64,000 nucleotides of DNA from Liolophura sinensis (taxonomy: Eukaryota > Mollusca > Polyplacophora > Chitonida > Chitonidae), in NCBI RefSeq assembly GCF_032854445.1, contig NC_088301.1, forward strand, positions 25,714,402 through 25,778,401, written 5' to 3'. Shown here piece after piece: positions 45,181-57,736 of this stretch. A model generated the notes under the pieces. The model ran no database searches. It saw nothing but the letters and a program-made list of their open reading frames with translations, and was not told where the DNA came from. The first letter of the stretch is position 1, and each line of letters starts with the position of its first letter. The position numbers were made by a program, and so were the translations under genes.

Positions 45181-45284
45181 GTGTACCATAGATCAATGGT
45201 GAGTTACATTTCCACGTTGGGCGTACAGATATGAACACCATATTGGTGGAAGACACCTAGTCTGTATAGTGAACGTTACACTGG

Positions 45285-45425
45285 ACAAACGGCCAGCATC
45301 ATGGAGGGAGGAAATAGGACACAGCCCAGGGGAAACCCACGACCATCCGCAAGTTGCTTGCAGACCTTCCCACATACAACCGGAGAGGAAGCCAGCATGA
45401 GCTGGACTTGAGCTCACGACACTCT
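45285..45425 (-). repeat. SINE-A fragment (body)
   Basis: CGGCCAGCATCATGGAGGG to CAGCCCAGGGGAAACCCACG, CCATCCGCAAGTTGC, GGAGAGGAAGCCAGCATGAG. Confidence 0.8.
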
Positions 45426-45819
45426 CTCTTTGACTTTTAAACAATGCATCATGTACTATTTATGTGACATATATAATAGACGTTCATGATCTGTCGTGCT
45501 TGCAACTAGTAATTCAGTGCAGAATTAATTAAATCACCTGTATATAGTTACATTATAATTTGATGACCGTAATAAATATTTTAGACTCATTATATTGCCA
45601 TAGTTACTGAGATAGCCAGATCGATATTGCCTCTTAATAATACATTTCATGCCCTTTGATATGTCGTCAATGTCACTAGTTTCCTAGTTAAAACAATATC
45701 CGTGTATAGACACAGTTCCCCAGGCAAATGTTTTTGTTGTCCCGGGGACGATAATGTTAGCAAATATTGAGAAACTGGTGCAGAGTACAATATCGCGTTT
45801 GCACTTGATGGTTTTTGCA

Positions 45820-46495
45820 TGCACGGTGTGTCACTGGAATTCTCTGGGCAGCAGGCACAGTCTGTCACCGGTGCGGGCTGCATGCACGGTGTGTCACCGG
45901 TACTGGCTGCATGCACGGTGTATCACCGGCACCGGCTGCATGCACCGTGTGTCACCGGTACGGGCTGCTTGCACGTTGTGCCACCGGTACGGGCTGTATG
46001 CACGGTGTGTCACCTGTACGGGCTACATGCACAGTGCTGGTACGGGCTGCATGCACGGTGTGTCACTGGTACGGGCTGCATGCACGGTGTGTCACTGGTA
46101 CGGGCTGCATACACGGTGTGTCACCAGTACGGGCTGCATGCACAGTGTGTCGCTGGTACTGGCGGCATGCACGGTGTGTCATTGGGACGGGCTGCATGCA
46201 CAGTGTGTCGCCGGTACGGGCTGCATGCACGGTATGTCATCGGTATGGGCTGCATGAACGGTGTGTCACCGGTACAGGCTGCATGCACCGTATGTTACCG
46301 GTACCGGCTGCATGGACGGTGTTTCACCGGAACGGGCTGAATGCACTGTGTATCACCGGAACGGGTTGCATGCACGATGTTTCACCGGTACCGGCTGCAT
46401 GCACGATGTTTCACCGGTACCGGCTGCATGTACTGTGTGTCACCGGTACCGGCTGAATGCACAGTGTGTCACCGGTACCGGCTACATGCACGATA
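45820..46495. repeat. 29-bp minisatellite, about 23 copies
   Basis: The unit is CATGCACGGTGTGTCACCGG followed by TACGGGCTG. Each unit holds a GGTG-TGT-CACC inverted repeat and an ACCGGT palindrome. Because 29 is not a multiple of three and the unit has no stops, all three plus frames stay open; those frames are not genes. Confidence 0.95.
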
Positions 46496-46887
46496 ACATG
46501 ACTTAAGAGTCATTTATAGTTTACACACATTTTGAATGAAATATTAATTTGAATATGAACTGAAAGCTTTTGCCGGAAAATTAATTATAACAGATTTTAC
46601 ATGAAACATACTTTATCACATAGGGACTGGGTTGACCTGACCTGGTGTTATATTTATGACAGGAAAAAGCACTTGCGGGTGTATCCCCTCCTCCACTCCC
46701 CCCCCCCCCTCCCGAAAAAAAAGAATCCGGTGGACCTTGAATAACTTTGGAATTTTTAGTTCTTGTATCTAAGCGTCAAGTCCGATATTCGTATATCAAT
46801 TGTAGACTATAAAAGTGAGATCCAAATCGCTAATCCAAAACAACTTAAAACTCCAGTTCCCTAATGAATATGTAATGAATAATATAT

Positions 46888-47153
46888 ATTTATTTATTTA
46901 TTTGATTGGTGTTTCACGCCGTACTCAAGAATATTTCACTTATACGATGACGGCCAGCATTATGGTGGGAGGAAATCGGGCAAAGCTCATGGAAACTCAC
47001 GATCAGCCACAGGTTGCTTGAAGACCTTCCCACGTATGGGTGGGGAGGAAGGCAGCATGAGCTGGACTTGAATTCAGGGTGATCGCATTGGTATTCGGCT
47101 CCGGAGTCATTGCGCCGTGCTGGCGTGCTAACCACCTCGGCCACGGAGGCCCC
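46888..47153 (-). repeat. SINE-A, full length
   Basis: (TTTA)n, GATTGGTGTTTCACGCCG, the complete body and head end ACCTCGGCCACGGAGGCCCC. The flanks AATAATATATA (about 46879) and AATAGTATATA (47154-47164) form an imperfect target-site duplication. Confidence 0.9.
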
Positions 47154-47487
47154 AATAGTATATAAATAACAAATAAAGCTGGTAACATTTATGAGAGAAG
47201 GCGCTCATAAGTTTTCAATGATTTAAGAAAGACAGTCGATATTTCAGACTCGTTGTCCTTCAATGATTTCCGCCACTAATATAAATATAGGTATCTCAGC
47301 AGCGTTTGGAGAACAATTGGTCCTAACAGCATAATGTTGATGCATTAAACATGGATGCTTAGACAGCCTCTGGCCCCGTTTAAAAAGCTCCATTTAAAAG
47401 TCGACGTCAGGTTTTAGGGGTTCATACGAGAACTGTGTCATGTTAAAAATACAAACGAGTGAATACGGCGAGTAAAACCAAAACCGG

Positions 47488-47747
47488 GGCCTCCAGTGGC
47501 TCAGTTGGTTAGCGCTCTAGCGCAGCGTAATAACCCAGGAACCTCTCACCAATGCGGTCGCTGTGAGTTCAAGTCCAACTAATGCTGGCTTCCTCTTCGG
47601 CCGTACTAGGAAGGTCTGCCAGCAACCTGCGGTGTGTCGTGAGTTTCCCCCGGGCTCTGCCCGGTTTTCTCCTACCATAATGCTGGTCGCCGTCGTATAA
47701 GTGAAATATGCTTGAGTATGGCGTAAAACACCAATCAAATAAATAAA
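47488..47747 (+). repeat. SINE-A, full length
   Basis: GGGGCCTCCAGTGGCTCAG, GCAGCGTAATAACCCAGG, GAGTTCAAGTCCAAC, the body, AGTGAAATATGCTTGAGTAT and (AAAT)n. Confidence 0.9.
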
Positions 47748-47759
47748 TCAAATCAAAAT

Positions 47760-49108
47760 CATTTATTTATTCATTCAACAGAGTGAATGTTAATGCGTGG
47801 CGAAAACCTGATAGAAAAGGGTAATACTTTTAAATACAGCATTAGTTGCGTTAGTTGGTTTTTACGTACACGCATGGACAGAAGTTTCATTTTACCTCCG
47901 TTTGTTGAAATTTTGTGATATAAAGTACAATGAAATATCCGTTTGGTTAATACTGTTATTTCATTAATTGTAAAATTCTGCAGTGACTTATTTCCATTAT
48001 AAATCATATAGCACAATTGTTGCATTGAGCTGTAAAACATATGAGTCACTCCAACGGTAAAAACTCTGGTTCTATATTAAAGAGATATATTATACAGTAA
48101 TAATCGCTTCGAGTATTTGTCTTCGTGTTCACTTAATTCTGTGTGCTTGCTGCTATGATAAATGCATTCACTGCTTTGCTAATGCATGCAATGCTTTGAT
48201 AAATGTATTCACCCTTTTGAATAATAGCTGCCAAGTAAAAATTGTTTATTTGTCAATGCCACGTTCAATAGACATTGTAAGTATGTGTCCATCCGCCTCT
48301 TAAATTGTAAACCGTTGTGTATAAATAAATTACCTAACTTCTACTCAGGTTCATGTCAGCAGCACAGTTGGGTGTCTTGACACTTGCAATCTGCATTAAG
48401 CCACCCATTGTGTACATCTGGCCTGATAGCCATTTCAGCGTGTATGCCCGACATGTCTACCCCTGACATAACGCCGCACGTGGATTAAAGTGCATATACA
48501 GTCGAATTGAACTGACAGCTTGTGACGGTCTGGCCAGATGTACAAGTGATAAGAAACTCGTAAAACTTGTCCCAACGGACACAGCCTGGACAGCAGGGGA
48601 TTGTTGGACAGCGTATAAATATCTTTGGTCGAAAGGGCATGTCATATCTGAATTTGTCAGCTGTGGAATAAATACATGTATATCGAACGTTAGTCCAGCA
48701 GTCCCTGTGTTGTTCAGTTTCAGAAAGGTCTCAAGGATATTAAGTCTTACTTGATATTATAGAGAAGATATTCCCTTTTCTATATCTATAAACACGGACT
48801 TCATCTCCACAATTGGATGTGAATAATTCCGGCATAAAGTCTCAAAGTATCATTTAATTTTGGGGAATGGATCTTGGATCTACAGTTCTTAGGTTTCCTT
48901 TGATGGATACACACAGTGTGTGTATATGTACACGTGTAATCTTTTAATTCAGTTAATTCAGTGCAACAATCGCGGGCCCAGCCTAATACGCATGCGTACC
49001 GAAGTAAACCGTATAAGCTGTCCATTTAGCTAACACGGCACTGGATTATCAATAGCTTATTTCAGTTATATGCCTGATAACAGTTAAATCGCCAGTGTAA
49101 TATACAGT
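47760..49108. other. Intergenic or intronic DNA, nothing recognised
   Basis: AATGCATTCACTGCTTTGCT and related words recur three times near 48155-48220. No exon seen. Confidence 0.3.
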
Positions 49109-49121
49109 GCGAACCTTTATA

Positions 49122-49393
49122 TTTATTTATTATTTTTGTTTTGTTTATTTGACTGGTGTTTTACGCCATTCTCAAGAATATTTCACTTATACGACGGCGG
49201 CCATCATTATGGTGGGAGGAAACCAGGCAGAGCCCGGGGGAAACCCACGGCCATCCGCAGGTTGCTTGCAGACCTTCTCACTTAAGGCCGGAGAGCTGAG
49301 CTGGACTTGAACTCACAGCGACCGCCTCGGTGAGAGGCTCCTGTGTCATTACGCTGCGCTAACGCGCTAACCATCTGAGCCACGGAGGCCCCC
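49122..49393 (-). mobile_element. SINE-A, full length, with 13-bp target-site duplication
   Basis: Complete from the tail to CTGAGCCACGGAGGCCCCC. The flanks GCGAACCTTTATA (49109-49121) and GCGAATCTTTATA (49394-49406) differ at one base. Confidence 0.9.
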
Positions 49394-49409
49394 GCGAATC
49401 TTTATAAGC

Positions 49410-50768
49410 AACAAAATACACAATCTAATCCATCCAATATGTTTTAGTTAGTTATATACTGACTTAAATATTAGCCTCCGGCCTCGGAGCTGTTGCTTGT
49501 GTAAAGTCTACCAACAAGAGAAATGTCCAAGCTGACCTTAAAATATTTATTGATTGAATGAGCTTGCGGCAACGTTGGACCTATTTTTAGCGTTAACTCC
49601 AGACATCAATAATCAAAATGTCGACCCAAGATGAAGTAAACACATACAACTGTAAGTGTAAGTGTCGACAATTTACATCATCTGTCAACCTTAAAGAGAC
49701 GTTTCATGTCGATATCATCATGACACGTATATTTCCTGGCGACCATAATTACCAATTCTCGAAGGATTAGATATAATTCTCCAAGAATTTGCGAAAAAAC
49801 AAAAACTTTTTCTCCAAGACTCTATACAAACAATAAACCAATGCCTTTTTGTCAGGTATTTGACAACATTCTAGGTTTAATGTTGTAGCAAAAGTGGCAA
49901 TAACCACCTTATTAGGTTAAGCCAGCGAAGGCTCATATATATTTTTTGAACGTTTCAAACACCGCGTGTAACGTTATGTTTAGGTAGCCCTTTTCAAAAC
50001 AAAAAATGTTGCGCACCAATTTTATATGAGTGTATTAGCCTTTTAATTAGCAGTCAATCATGTTTGTTATCTTCCATGCAGAAACAAGCGATGCCTAGAG
50101 CATGGATGCCAAGCGCTGTCCGTTGTAGTGCAGACACTCTATAGCTTGTCAGGTGAAAATCCCCGTGGGAGTCATGTGCCTTAGAGTAGATGCTCAAGTG
50201 GCAGACGATAGAGAATGTCACGTTTCACCATTCCGCCTCTTGTAGTCCAAATACCAATCTCCATTAACACTGCTTTTCCACGAATCCCTTGCACAAGTCA
50301 AATACTTTCAGTTAGACAAACAGCAAGTTCCAAGGCATCATTTTAACGCTGCTTCCACTGCTGCTATTCAAGCCTAATTTTGTGTCAAACTGTACGGTTC
50401 TCTGGCGTAAAGTGTTTGCATTCACCATAAATGTGGGACCGAAAAATCAAATATACTGTATTTGAACAAAAAACTAGTTTTAGACGGAAGTAAAGCACAT
50501 AAAATATTACTTTTGGAACTTTTCCAGTAGGATATCATGTCTGACAAAGTACTAACAATTCTCTAAAACTCTCACAATCAGGCAAAATAAGTAACTGGGT
50601 CATGGACAAAATTTTAGGTCGAACACAGTATTTAGCAATGTAAGGCAGATATACATTTTATTTATTGTTTGTTTGTTTAGTACTGCTTTATTTGTATAAG
50701 TTTTATTTATCTCTTAAATTATTTATATTATTTATCTATTTATTTGTCTATGTTCATTTACATTTCAG
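49410..50768. other. Intergenic or intronic DNA upstream of the neurensin-like exon
   Basis: No coding exon seen. It ends in a pyrimidine-rich stretch and the acceptor TTTACATTTCAG at 50768. Confidence 0.35.
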
Positions 50769-50829
50769 AAATTTCCCATCAGCTCCTTCGCTCACGCTCC
50801 GAGTCACGTGGCACGGCTGGATTCAAACC

Positions 50830-51624
50830 ATGGCGGAACTGCCAGTGACAGAAGAACGGGAATTTCTTCCGCAAACGGGCCACAGTCGGAAATCGTCTGT
50901 CGCGTCCGTGGGTGCTGACGAGTCCAGGTCGAATTCCAGGAGAAGCAGTAAACGTCTGAGTCGACAGGCCTCGATGGAGAGGCATTCCTTGGACGAGCAG
51001 GAATCGCGTCGCACCAGGAAGTACGACAAGCGACGTAGTTGTCCGGACTATTTCGGCGTGAAATCCTACCTTCACAATTTCTATGATACCGCCTTCTTCA
51101 AGGACCCGTCTATATACGAGGAAGAAGACGACTATCGGTACCTTCTGAATCCGGCACGGAGGCGACGCCGGTGTCGGCCCGTCTGGTGGAAGGTGTCCAC
51201 CTGGATCGGTGTCAACCTCATGATCTTCGGGGTGATCGGGATCCTTGTGGGCTACCTCGTACCCAGAAAACCCATCATCATAGAGACTGATTCTTCCAAC
51301 CAAATTTTGCTGGTGGACAAGCAGGCGAATCCGCACAACACCATGCTGGATATGTGCAAAGTAATCGGACTGGTGCTGTTCTGTCTCGGTGGAACGACCT
51401 TGGCGCTCGCTCTGCTCTTTCCTAGCTTTCTGCATCAATATTGCAATGAGGAACGCTACGACGACGCGATTCGTGTCCGTTACGGAGAGGACGCCAAACC
51501 TCCGCCTTTAAGTCCTATAGAAATGACCATTCCGGCCTCTTCGAAGGTCAGCAGTGTCCAGCCCGAGAGGAACGGCGCGGAATCTTTACTAACCAAAGAC
51601 GGAATGGTTAATGTTAAAGACTAG
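50830..51624 (+). CDS. Neurensin-like two-pass membrane protein
   Basis: 264 residues from an ATG in a good context (AACCATGG). Upstream codons in the same frame (50769-50829) follow an acceptor at 50768 and are taken as 5'UTR. The core matches vertebrate neurensins (NRSN1/2): YFGVKSYLHNFYD at 74-86, an acidic EEEDDYRYL, VWWKVSTW, a first helix at about 124-145, the LDMCKVIGLVLFCLGGTT second helix at about 173-200 and LHQYCNEER. Neurensins are vesicle membrane proteins of neurons linked to neurite growth. Compared with the vertebrate proteins (about 200 residues), this one has an extra N-terminal 70 residues rich in RRSS, RLSRQAS and RKSS, which look like basophilic-kinase sites, so both tails are probably cytosolic. 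A 219-codon frame on the other strand is a shadow. No clear AATAAA was found within 500 bp. Confidence 0.88.
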   Translation: MAELPVTEEREFLPQTGHSRKSSVASVGADESRSNSRRSSKRLSRQASMERHSLDEQESRRTRKYDKRRSCPDYFGVKSYLHNFYDTAFFKDPSIYEEEDDYRYLLNPARRRRRCRPVWWKVSTWIGVNLMIFGVIGILVGYLVPRKPIIIETDSSNQILLVDKQANPHNTMLDMCKVIGLVLFCLGGTTLALALLFPSFLHQYCNEERYDDAIRVRYGEDAKPPPLSPIEMTIPASSKVSSVQPERNGAESLLTKDGMVNVKD

Positions 51625-54600
51625 ACCTTTGCTGGTGACGGACCTGGAAAGAGAACTCGTACATTGCTCTTGTCAGAGACATTTCCGCCATGTAAATGAG
51701 CTGGGAGGAAATCAGACATTCATCACGCTAGGCAATGATTAGAATAATTGTCTTGCCGAGACAGTCGGGTATGGTTATTGATCAAGACCAAATGTGTGTG
51801 ATTACATTTTATATACTCATTGATTTTCTGATCAACCATATTGTATTAAGGGTCTGTAATGTTATATTCAGGACAGAAAAGAATTACGTACATGTTGCTG
51901 CTGGTGGTGCGTAAGCACGCAAATATATGTCCCCAGTGTTCCAGGTGAATGTAATCGGCCGAATTTTTGAAAATCAGTAACACGATTTAACACTCGTTTG
52001 TATTTTTCCAAAACATGAAAAAGTGATCTTTATACAACATGGCCGTATATATATAAATATGGGACTGTGGGAAAATAATACATGGCACAAATTATTCAAT
52101 TCGTTATATTAAGAAAAGAGGCATGTGTTTGATATCAGCCGTTCTGTTTTAACTCTTACTAAGAAGGCATAAGTCATTTGTTCACCTATTATCGTGTCTG
52201 GTGAAAAAGTGCCCACTGAGGCCGAAAAAAAAAAGGCATACCGTATGTCTAACTCATTCGCCATCCTGTTCTCTAACAAATTCGTTTGTGAGCTCACAAT
52301 TCGATCGTTAGCGGAGTAGTTCTTTCACAGAGAATATAATCAATATCTAAGCAGTTGTGTAGGGTCACGAGAACTACTCTGTCATAAATACACTTAATGG
52401 GCCTGGGTATATTTTTTTTTCAAGACTGGAAGTGGCAATGTATTAAAACGAGCATAACCATATCATACTCTCCACCTTAACCGGCGTAAAGTCAATGGCG
52501 AGGCTGGTCTCATGGAGTCAAAGCCACACGGAAGCGATGGACTATGATGGTTATAACCAAAGGCTATCTATATATCTCGGCACGTTTGGGACATTATCTC
52601 GGGGAAACTCACTGATCATCATCTAAGCTCGTTTTTATTAATCGGATGAGGTAAACACGATCTGTTTACGTGGAGTCGAGTAGAACCGGTCCGCCAAGGC
52701 TGTGTATTGCGATACTCATGCCAGTTCGATTAAGTAAACGAAATGTAACTGGGGACAGATTCCGCGGACTCGAAATGAAGTGGTTAACTCGGGGGAAGTG
52801 TGGATTCGTCGGGGGAAAAATCACCGCTTGATCGAGTTATTTTACCGTCAATACCGGGTGAATTATTGAGTCATTTACGGTCAACAATGCGCCCAAAAAG
52901 GATTTTTGACATCACTTTGTTCTTACAGATAGAGAAATTGTACGTATATACAGCGTAACAGCAAATTTCGCTAATATTTGCAGGTCTGTATTTATCTGAT
53001 TGATTGCGTGAATGATTAATTGATTGATTGTTTTTATTCATTAACACCAGTGATCACAGAAGTCACATTGAACTATAATAACGTTAGCAGCTTTCTATAC
53101 ATATTTTAAAACGAAAACCAAGAATACTGAAACGTGCAAAATACATATAGCATCCCGACTGGCTGAAATAAAGCTCAACAATGTAACTATGGACGTACAA
53201 CATAGAAAGTAAAACCAGAGCAGTGACGACAGTGTTAATAGTTGCCAAATGTTCAAATTTTCTTGTTCTGTTCCTGCAAGCCAGCACGCCTGCAAGCCTT
53301 AGTGGCTACTGGCTGCGGGGAATCGCTGTTAAATAAGAAATGAATTCAGTTCAATTCAATTAAAACTTGATTTGCCAACCATCATATATTACACTCAGTT
53401 GTGCTTTAATTACAGCTATGCACAAAATTACCTCATAATTACGCAATATGCCAGATATATGCAGCTGTTTCGAGTGGTGCCCCAGTGTACATGTGCGTGA
53501 ACAAAAACATGTGGGATAAACAAAAACACACGATAATTTATGTCTATGGCACAACATTACAATCTTCCACGAAAGCCCAGAATTCAACTCCAATCCAATT
53601 TCTTAAAATGTATTTTTCTGATTTTCAACTTGAAACTGTCCTCGAACCCATGTAAAGTCTCAGATGTCACAACGAGTTGAATAAAGTACACGGATTTTGC
53701 TGAACTTTGTGTAATTACCGAGCGTCATAATGGTTTGACACGGTCACGTGGATGTGTTTGTCCAGTACCGATGAAATCTCGATCATGCGCACTGGAAACA
53801 GCTATCCAGCTTATTATATCAATATGAATTATGCTATATATATTTGCTTAAATTTGCAGGTTATAATGGTAAGAACGGCCTCGAGGAAATTGGAATCGCA
53901 CGTGCGGTAAATACCCGTGGTGCATCATGATTTGATGGCTCCCTGGGCAGTGTTTGATAACGGCGATGCCTCACAGAATTCTGTGTTTGCTTGACCCGGG
54001 GAAAGATTGTACATCATGCTTTCTAGAGCTAAAATACCGTACAGGAAATGTTATTCCTGAACGCCTGAGCTCCAATTGTTCTCCAGGGTAGAATTAGCAG
54101 TCTGTCAGACTGTTAACCCGTCGACCATTGTAGAAGGAAAGCAAGATGCATGGAACGACCGTCTGATAGATCCACAAATCGTGCCAAGCATCGATTCTGT
54201 GCACCACCCACGGGTTTTAACCAAGGGACTCCTTTACACACACATAAACACAGATTGGCTAACAGCTTCCCTCTAAACAGATATCTTTCACCTCCAACGA
54301 CACAACCGCAATGATTTTAAATGATTATCTTCGCCATACACACAAACACAAAAAATAGCATTGATGTTAACAGATGAACGGCTTTACGGCTTGAGTGATT
54401 ACTTTTTTTCACTTTAACAGAAACACAGCTTTGACAGGAAGACAGCTTTGGCTTAAACACAGCTTAGGCACAAATACAGCTTTGGCACGAACAGTTGCGC
54501 CCACGCATACGCGACAGAGCCGTTTGCCCTTGAACCAGAATGATGCATGCGTAGAGCAACATCAGCGCAGCTACCACATTACCAAGACCTGAACTGACAG

Positions 54601-55089
54601 GCAGCGGTTTACTTACAAGTCAAACCAGATAACAGCTTGTTGCCATGACCAACGCCTTCTTACTAAGGCTTCCTGGAACAGAGAATTGGTAGACAACAGC
54701 AACTCAACTGAGTGTTTTGAAACTATATCGGTAAATATGGAGCTGGATGGCTCGGTATGGCAGTCTTATGTACTGGCAAAAACAGGCCAGAATTTAGCTT
54801 TAGCAGGTCGACCGTCAGCCGTTGATTTTAAAAGAAACGCAAAATTGCAGACCATTAGGACTTGGATTCTTTTCTTTCCTGGTATACAAAGTTATTATGT
54901 CATGTGTCATTTATGTCATTTGACCCGGGGGAATTCATTGAACTCAAGAGAAATAACAGGTGTCAGATATTTCCTCTCATTAGTCGTGGAGCTTCGATGA
55001 CAATAAGCAGTGGACTATGTTAATGCGGCCGTTTGTGGAGCGCTAGTTGAGGACCACTTGACTCCCATACACCAACATGCGTGTTGTGC
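51625..55089. other. Intergenic DNA downstream of the neurensin-like gene
   Basis: A CAGCTTTGGC(A/T) word recurs four times at 54425-54490. The 104-codon frame at 54686 has no domain or splice context. No gene is supported. Confidence 0.35.
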
Positions 55090-55260
55090 ATATCTGCTCG
55101 TCATACGTGGAAAAGTTCGTCAAAGTTTTGTCAAAGGTCGGTGGTTTATTCTTGGCACTGCATCCATTAAACTAATATCCACTGTTTATAAGTGAATAAT
55201 TCTTGAGTATGTAGCTTAACATCAATCAGATAAATAAATAAATATAAATACATAAATAAA
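55090..55260 (+). repeat. Repeat family B middle joined to a SINE-A-like tail
   Basis: GTGGAAAAGTTCGTCAAAG..AAGGTCGGTGGTTTATTC, then TATAAGTGAATAATTCTTGA and (AAAT)n. Confidence 0.6.
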
Positions 55261-55954
55261 TCAGGCCTTTCCTAATTCGAGCCCTGGTTGGGCTGGGTCA
55301 AATGGCATATGTCATGATCTTTCGCTAGCAAAATAGCTCGTTTGGAAGTCAAATCTGTTCCCTTCAGGGCATCACATTTTGAATAGTGTTTTTTCTGTCC
55401 CAGAATCACGCTCAACTGATTGGGTAAGAACTTAATAGAACTGTGCCATTTGCAAAACATCACCTGTCTGAATTATTTACACAAGGTGGGGTTTTTTTGT
55501 GCAGCGCATGGTCATTTTGAATAAGGTACCTTCTATCTGAGAATTATGCTCAATCTGCTTAATAGAACTCTGATATGTGCAAAACACCACCTTTCTGACT
55601 TATTTACACAATGAGATTTTGCGCTGAATTTTGTTCAGCGAGAAATTTAAAATATTGCATAAACATCATAACATGTGTACTTAAGAAAATCGTGCAGTGC
55701 TTGGAGGTTGGCTCCAAATCTTTGAATTGCACTCCGTTGCCACCTTCTGTATATTGTGCGGAAGGATTTCTTTACAAAGGGGTTGCAAAGTTATCGCGCG
55801 TTACGGCGACTTGGGTCCAAGCTGGAGTGACGATTATTTTCTTTAAGTACATGTCTACTTCATTACTAGTTTTCCCACAAAATATCACCCTAGGAATGAA
55901 GATCAGGTCTTGGATCTAGATGACAAATCTGCCTAAATGTTTCACAAGTAACAA

Positions 55955-56045
55955 TATTCGTGTTTCACGCCCTACTCAAGAATATTTCACTTATATGACG
56001 GCGTTAAATAAGTGAAACCGAGCAGAACCCATAGGAAACTGGTGG
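55955..56045 (-). repeat. SINE-A fragment
   Basis: TTCGTGTTTCACGCCCTACT, CAAGAATATTTCACTTATAT, GACGGCG, then a degraded body. Confidence 0.7.
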
Positions 56046-56158
56046 ATTTACATTATTATCTATATACGTGTTGTGTGAACTAGATGACATGGACATTTCC
56101 TGTCAGAAACCGGCCAAGGCAAAGCTTCTTGTATTTCCATTGATTTGGGAGATTTTTA

Positions 56159-56414
56159 TTTATTTATTTATTTATTTATTCCATTGGTGTTTTACGTCGT
56201 ACTCAAGAATATTTCACTTATACGACGGCGGCCAGCATGATTGTGGGAGGAAACCGGGCATGGCCCGGTGAAAACCCACGACCACGTTGCTGGCACACCT
56301 TCCCACATACGGCAAGCATGAGCAGAACTTGAACTTACAGTGAACGCATTGGTGGGAGACTCCTGGGTCATTACGCTGCGCTAGCGCGCTAACCAACTGA
56401 GCCACGGAGGCCCC
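56159..56414 (-). mobile_element. SINE-A, full length, with perfect 13-bp target-site duplication
   Basis: Complete from (TTTA)n to ACTGAGCCACGGAGGCCCC. The flanks TGGGAGATTTTTA at 56146-56158 and 56415-56427 are identical, so the insertion is recent. Confidence 0.93.
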
Positions 56415-56429
56415 TGGGAGATTTTTAAA

Positions 56430-57490
56430 TCGAAAGGGAAAGATAAACATATTAAATATACTGGGACAATATGTGATGACCTTTTAACGGTAGAACATGT
56501 TTTCAAGCCAACATAAAGTCTTTTACGATTTACAGTCATGTAAGCAAACATATGGTGACCTTTCAATGCCTGCATGAAGATGTTTGCAGGCTATAATGAT
56601 GCAGTGTTTGATTCATAGTTATGTGAACATCGATATGATAATCTATTCAAGCCGACAATGCAGTAGTTTGTTCATTGGTATGTAAACATATGCAGATATG
56701 TTTGCCGACTAACTGTGTCGTCTTGTATTCACAGTTATGTAACGATACCTGTTATATGATGACATTTCATCGCTGAACTTTGTTTTGAAACCGACGCTGC
56801 AGCCTAGTATAGGCACAGTTGGGTAAACAGATTTTTGATGACCTCACAGTACGTGAAGATGTTTACAGGAATGCATGCAGTCTATTATTAACACAAATAT
56901 AAACAGACACCATTCAAATATCTGTGTGACACGCAGAGTTGCTCAAGAGCTTTATAATACAACGAAAAAGCACTCAAGAGTTTTCAGGACAGGAGAGCTT
57001 ATAATGTCAGTCCGGGGAGCCGGACATGAAGTCTGTCGTCCGCCGTTATCCGCCGCGGTTGATACCATCCGGAAACACAAACCGGTTTCAGCCAAGCTAA
57101 AACCGCACCGACGCCATTTGGTCACTACTGCGGTCAGTCTGCATAGGGCAGCCGACCAACACGATGTGATATCCGGGAAAAGGTTGTAGTTTTATTTCCT
57201 CTTTGTAGATTCCTCTGCTGTCAATATTCGTGGAGCCGAGATGACAATTAAAACAGTCCGTTCAAACAGTCTAATATTTGTTAAGGATGACTTGTCTCCC
57301 ATCAATGGATTCATATCCGTAGGTCACAAGTGGAAGAACATCTTGAAAAAGCCTCGGCTTCCACTGCCGAATGTGGAAGTGAAATATTCTCCAATATGGT
57401 TTTAAACAGCAATCAACTGATAAATCAATCAATCGATTGGTGATGCCTGGTCTTTGCGCTTCTTTATCTTGGCACAGCCTAGATAAGGGT
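56430..57490. other. Intergenic DNA, nothing recognised
   Basis: A degenerate repeat with 'TATGTAAACATATG..GATGACCTTTC'-like words spans about 56460-56870. A GC-richer stretch at 57000-57180 has an open frame without a recognised domain. Confidence 0.35.
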
Positions 57491-57494
57491 TGTA

Positions 57495-57600
57495 TATTTA
57501 TTTATTTGATTGGTGTTTGACGCCGCACTCATGAATATTTCACTAACACGACGTCTGCAGCATCATGGTGGGAGAAAACTAAGCAGAGTCCAAGGGAAAC
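57495..57600 (-). repeat. SINE-A fragment
   Basis: TTATTTATTTGATTGGTGTT, TGACGCCGCACTCATGAATA, then CATCATGGTGGGAGAAAAC. Confidence 0.8.
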
Positions 57601-57736
57601 CGAAGAGAAAAGTTACTTTGTGAACGAAATCCATTCGGCTAATGGGTCAGTCCAGTTAATGGTTGGTAACTATTTGGTGAGCTAGTTATATAGGAAAACA
57701 CTTGTGTAACCCACTAAACGTTTCCAAATACAAGAT

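Noticed and set aside
45820-46495. CRISPR-like array (29-bp repeats)
   Set aside because: The repeats are directly adjacent with no unique spacers, and the DNA is eukaryotic.
45754-46506. Three overlapping plus-strand open frames of 167-213 codons
   Set aside because: They come from the 29-bp minisatellite, whose unit has no stop codon in any plus frame and whose length is not a multiple of three.
50665-50829. Upstream start for the neurensin-like frame
   Set aside because: The segment before 50769 is AT-rich intron ending in an acceptor; ATG at 50830 has the better context and position.
50779-51438. 219-codon minus-strand frame
   Set aside because: It is a shadow of the neurensin-like exon, whose plus-strand product has clear family motifs.
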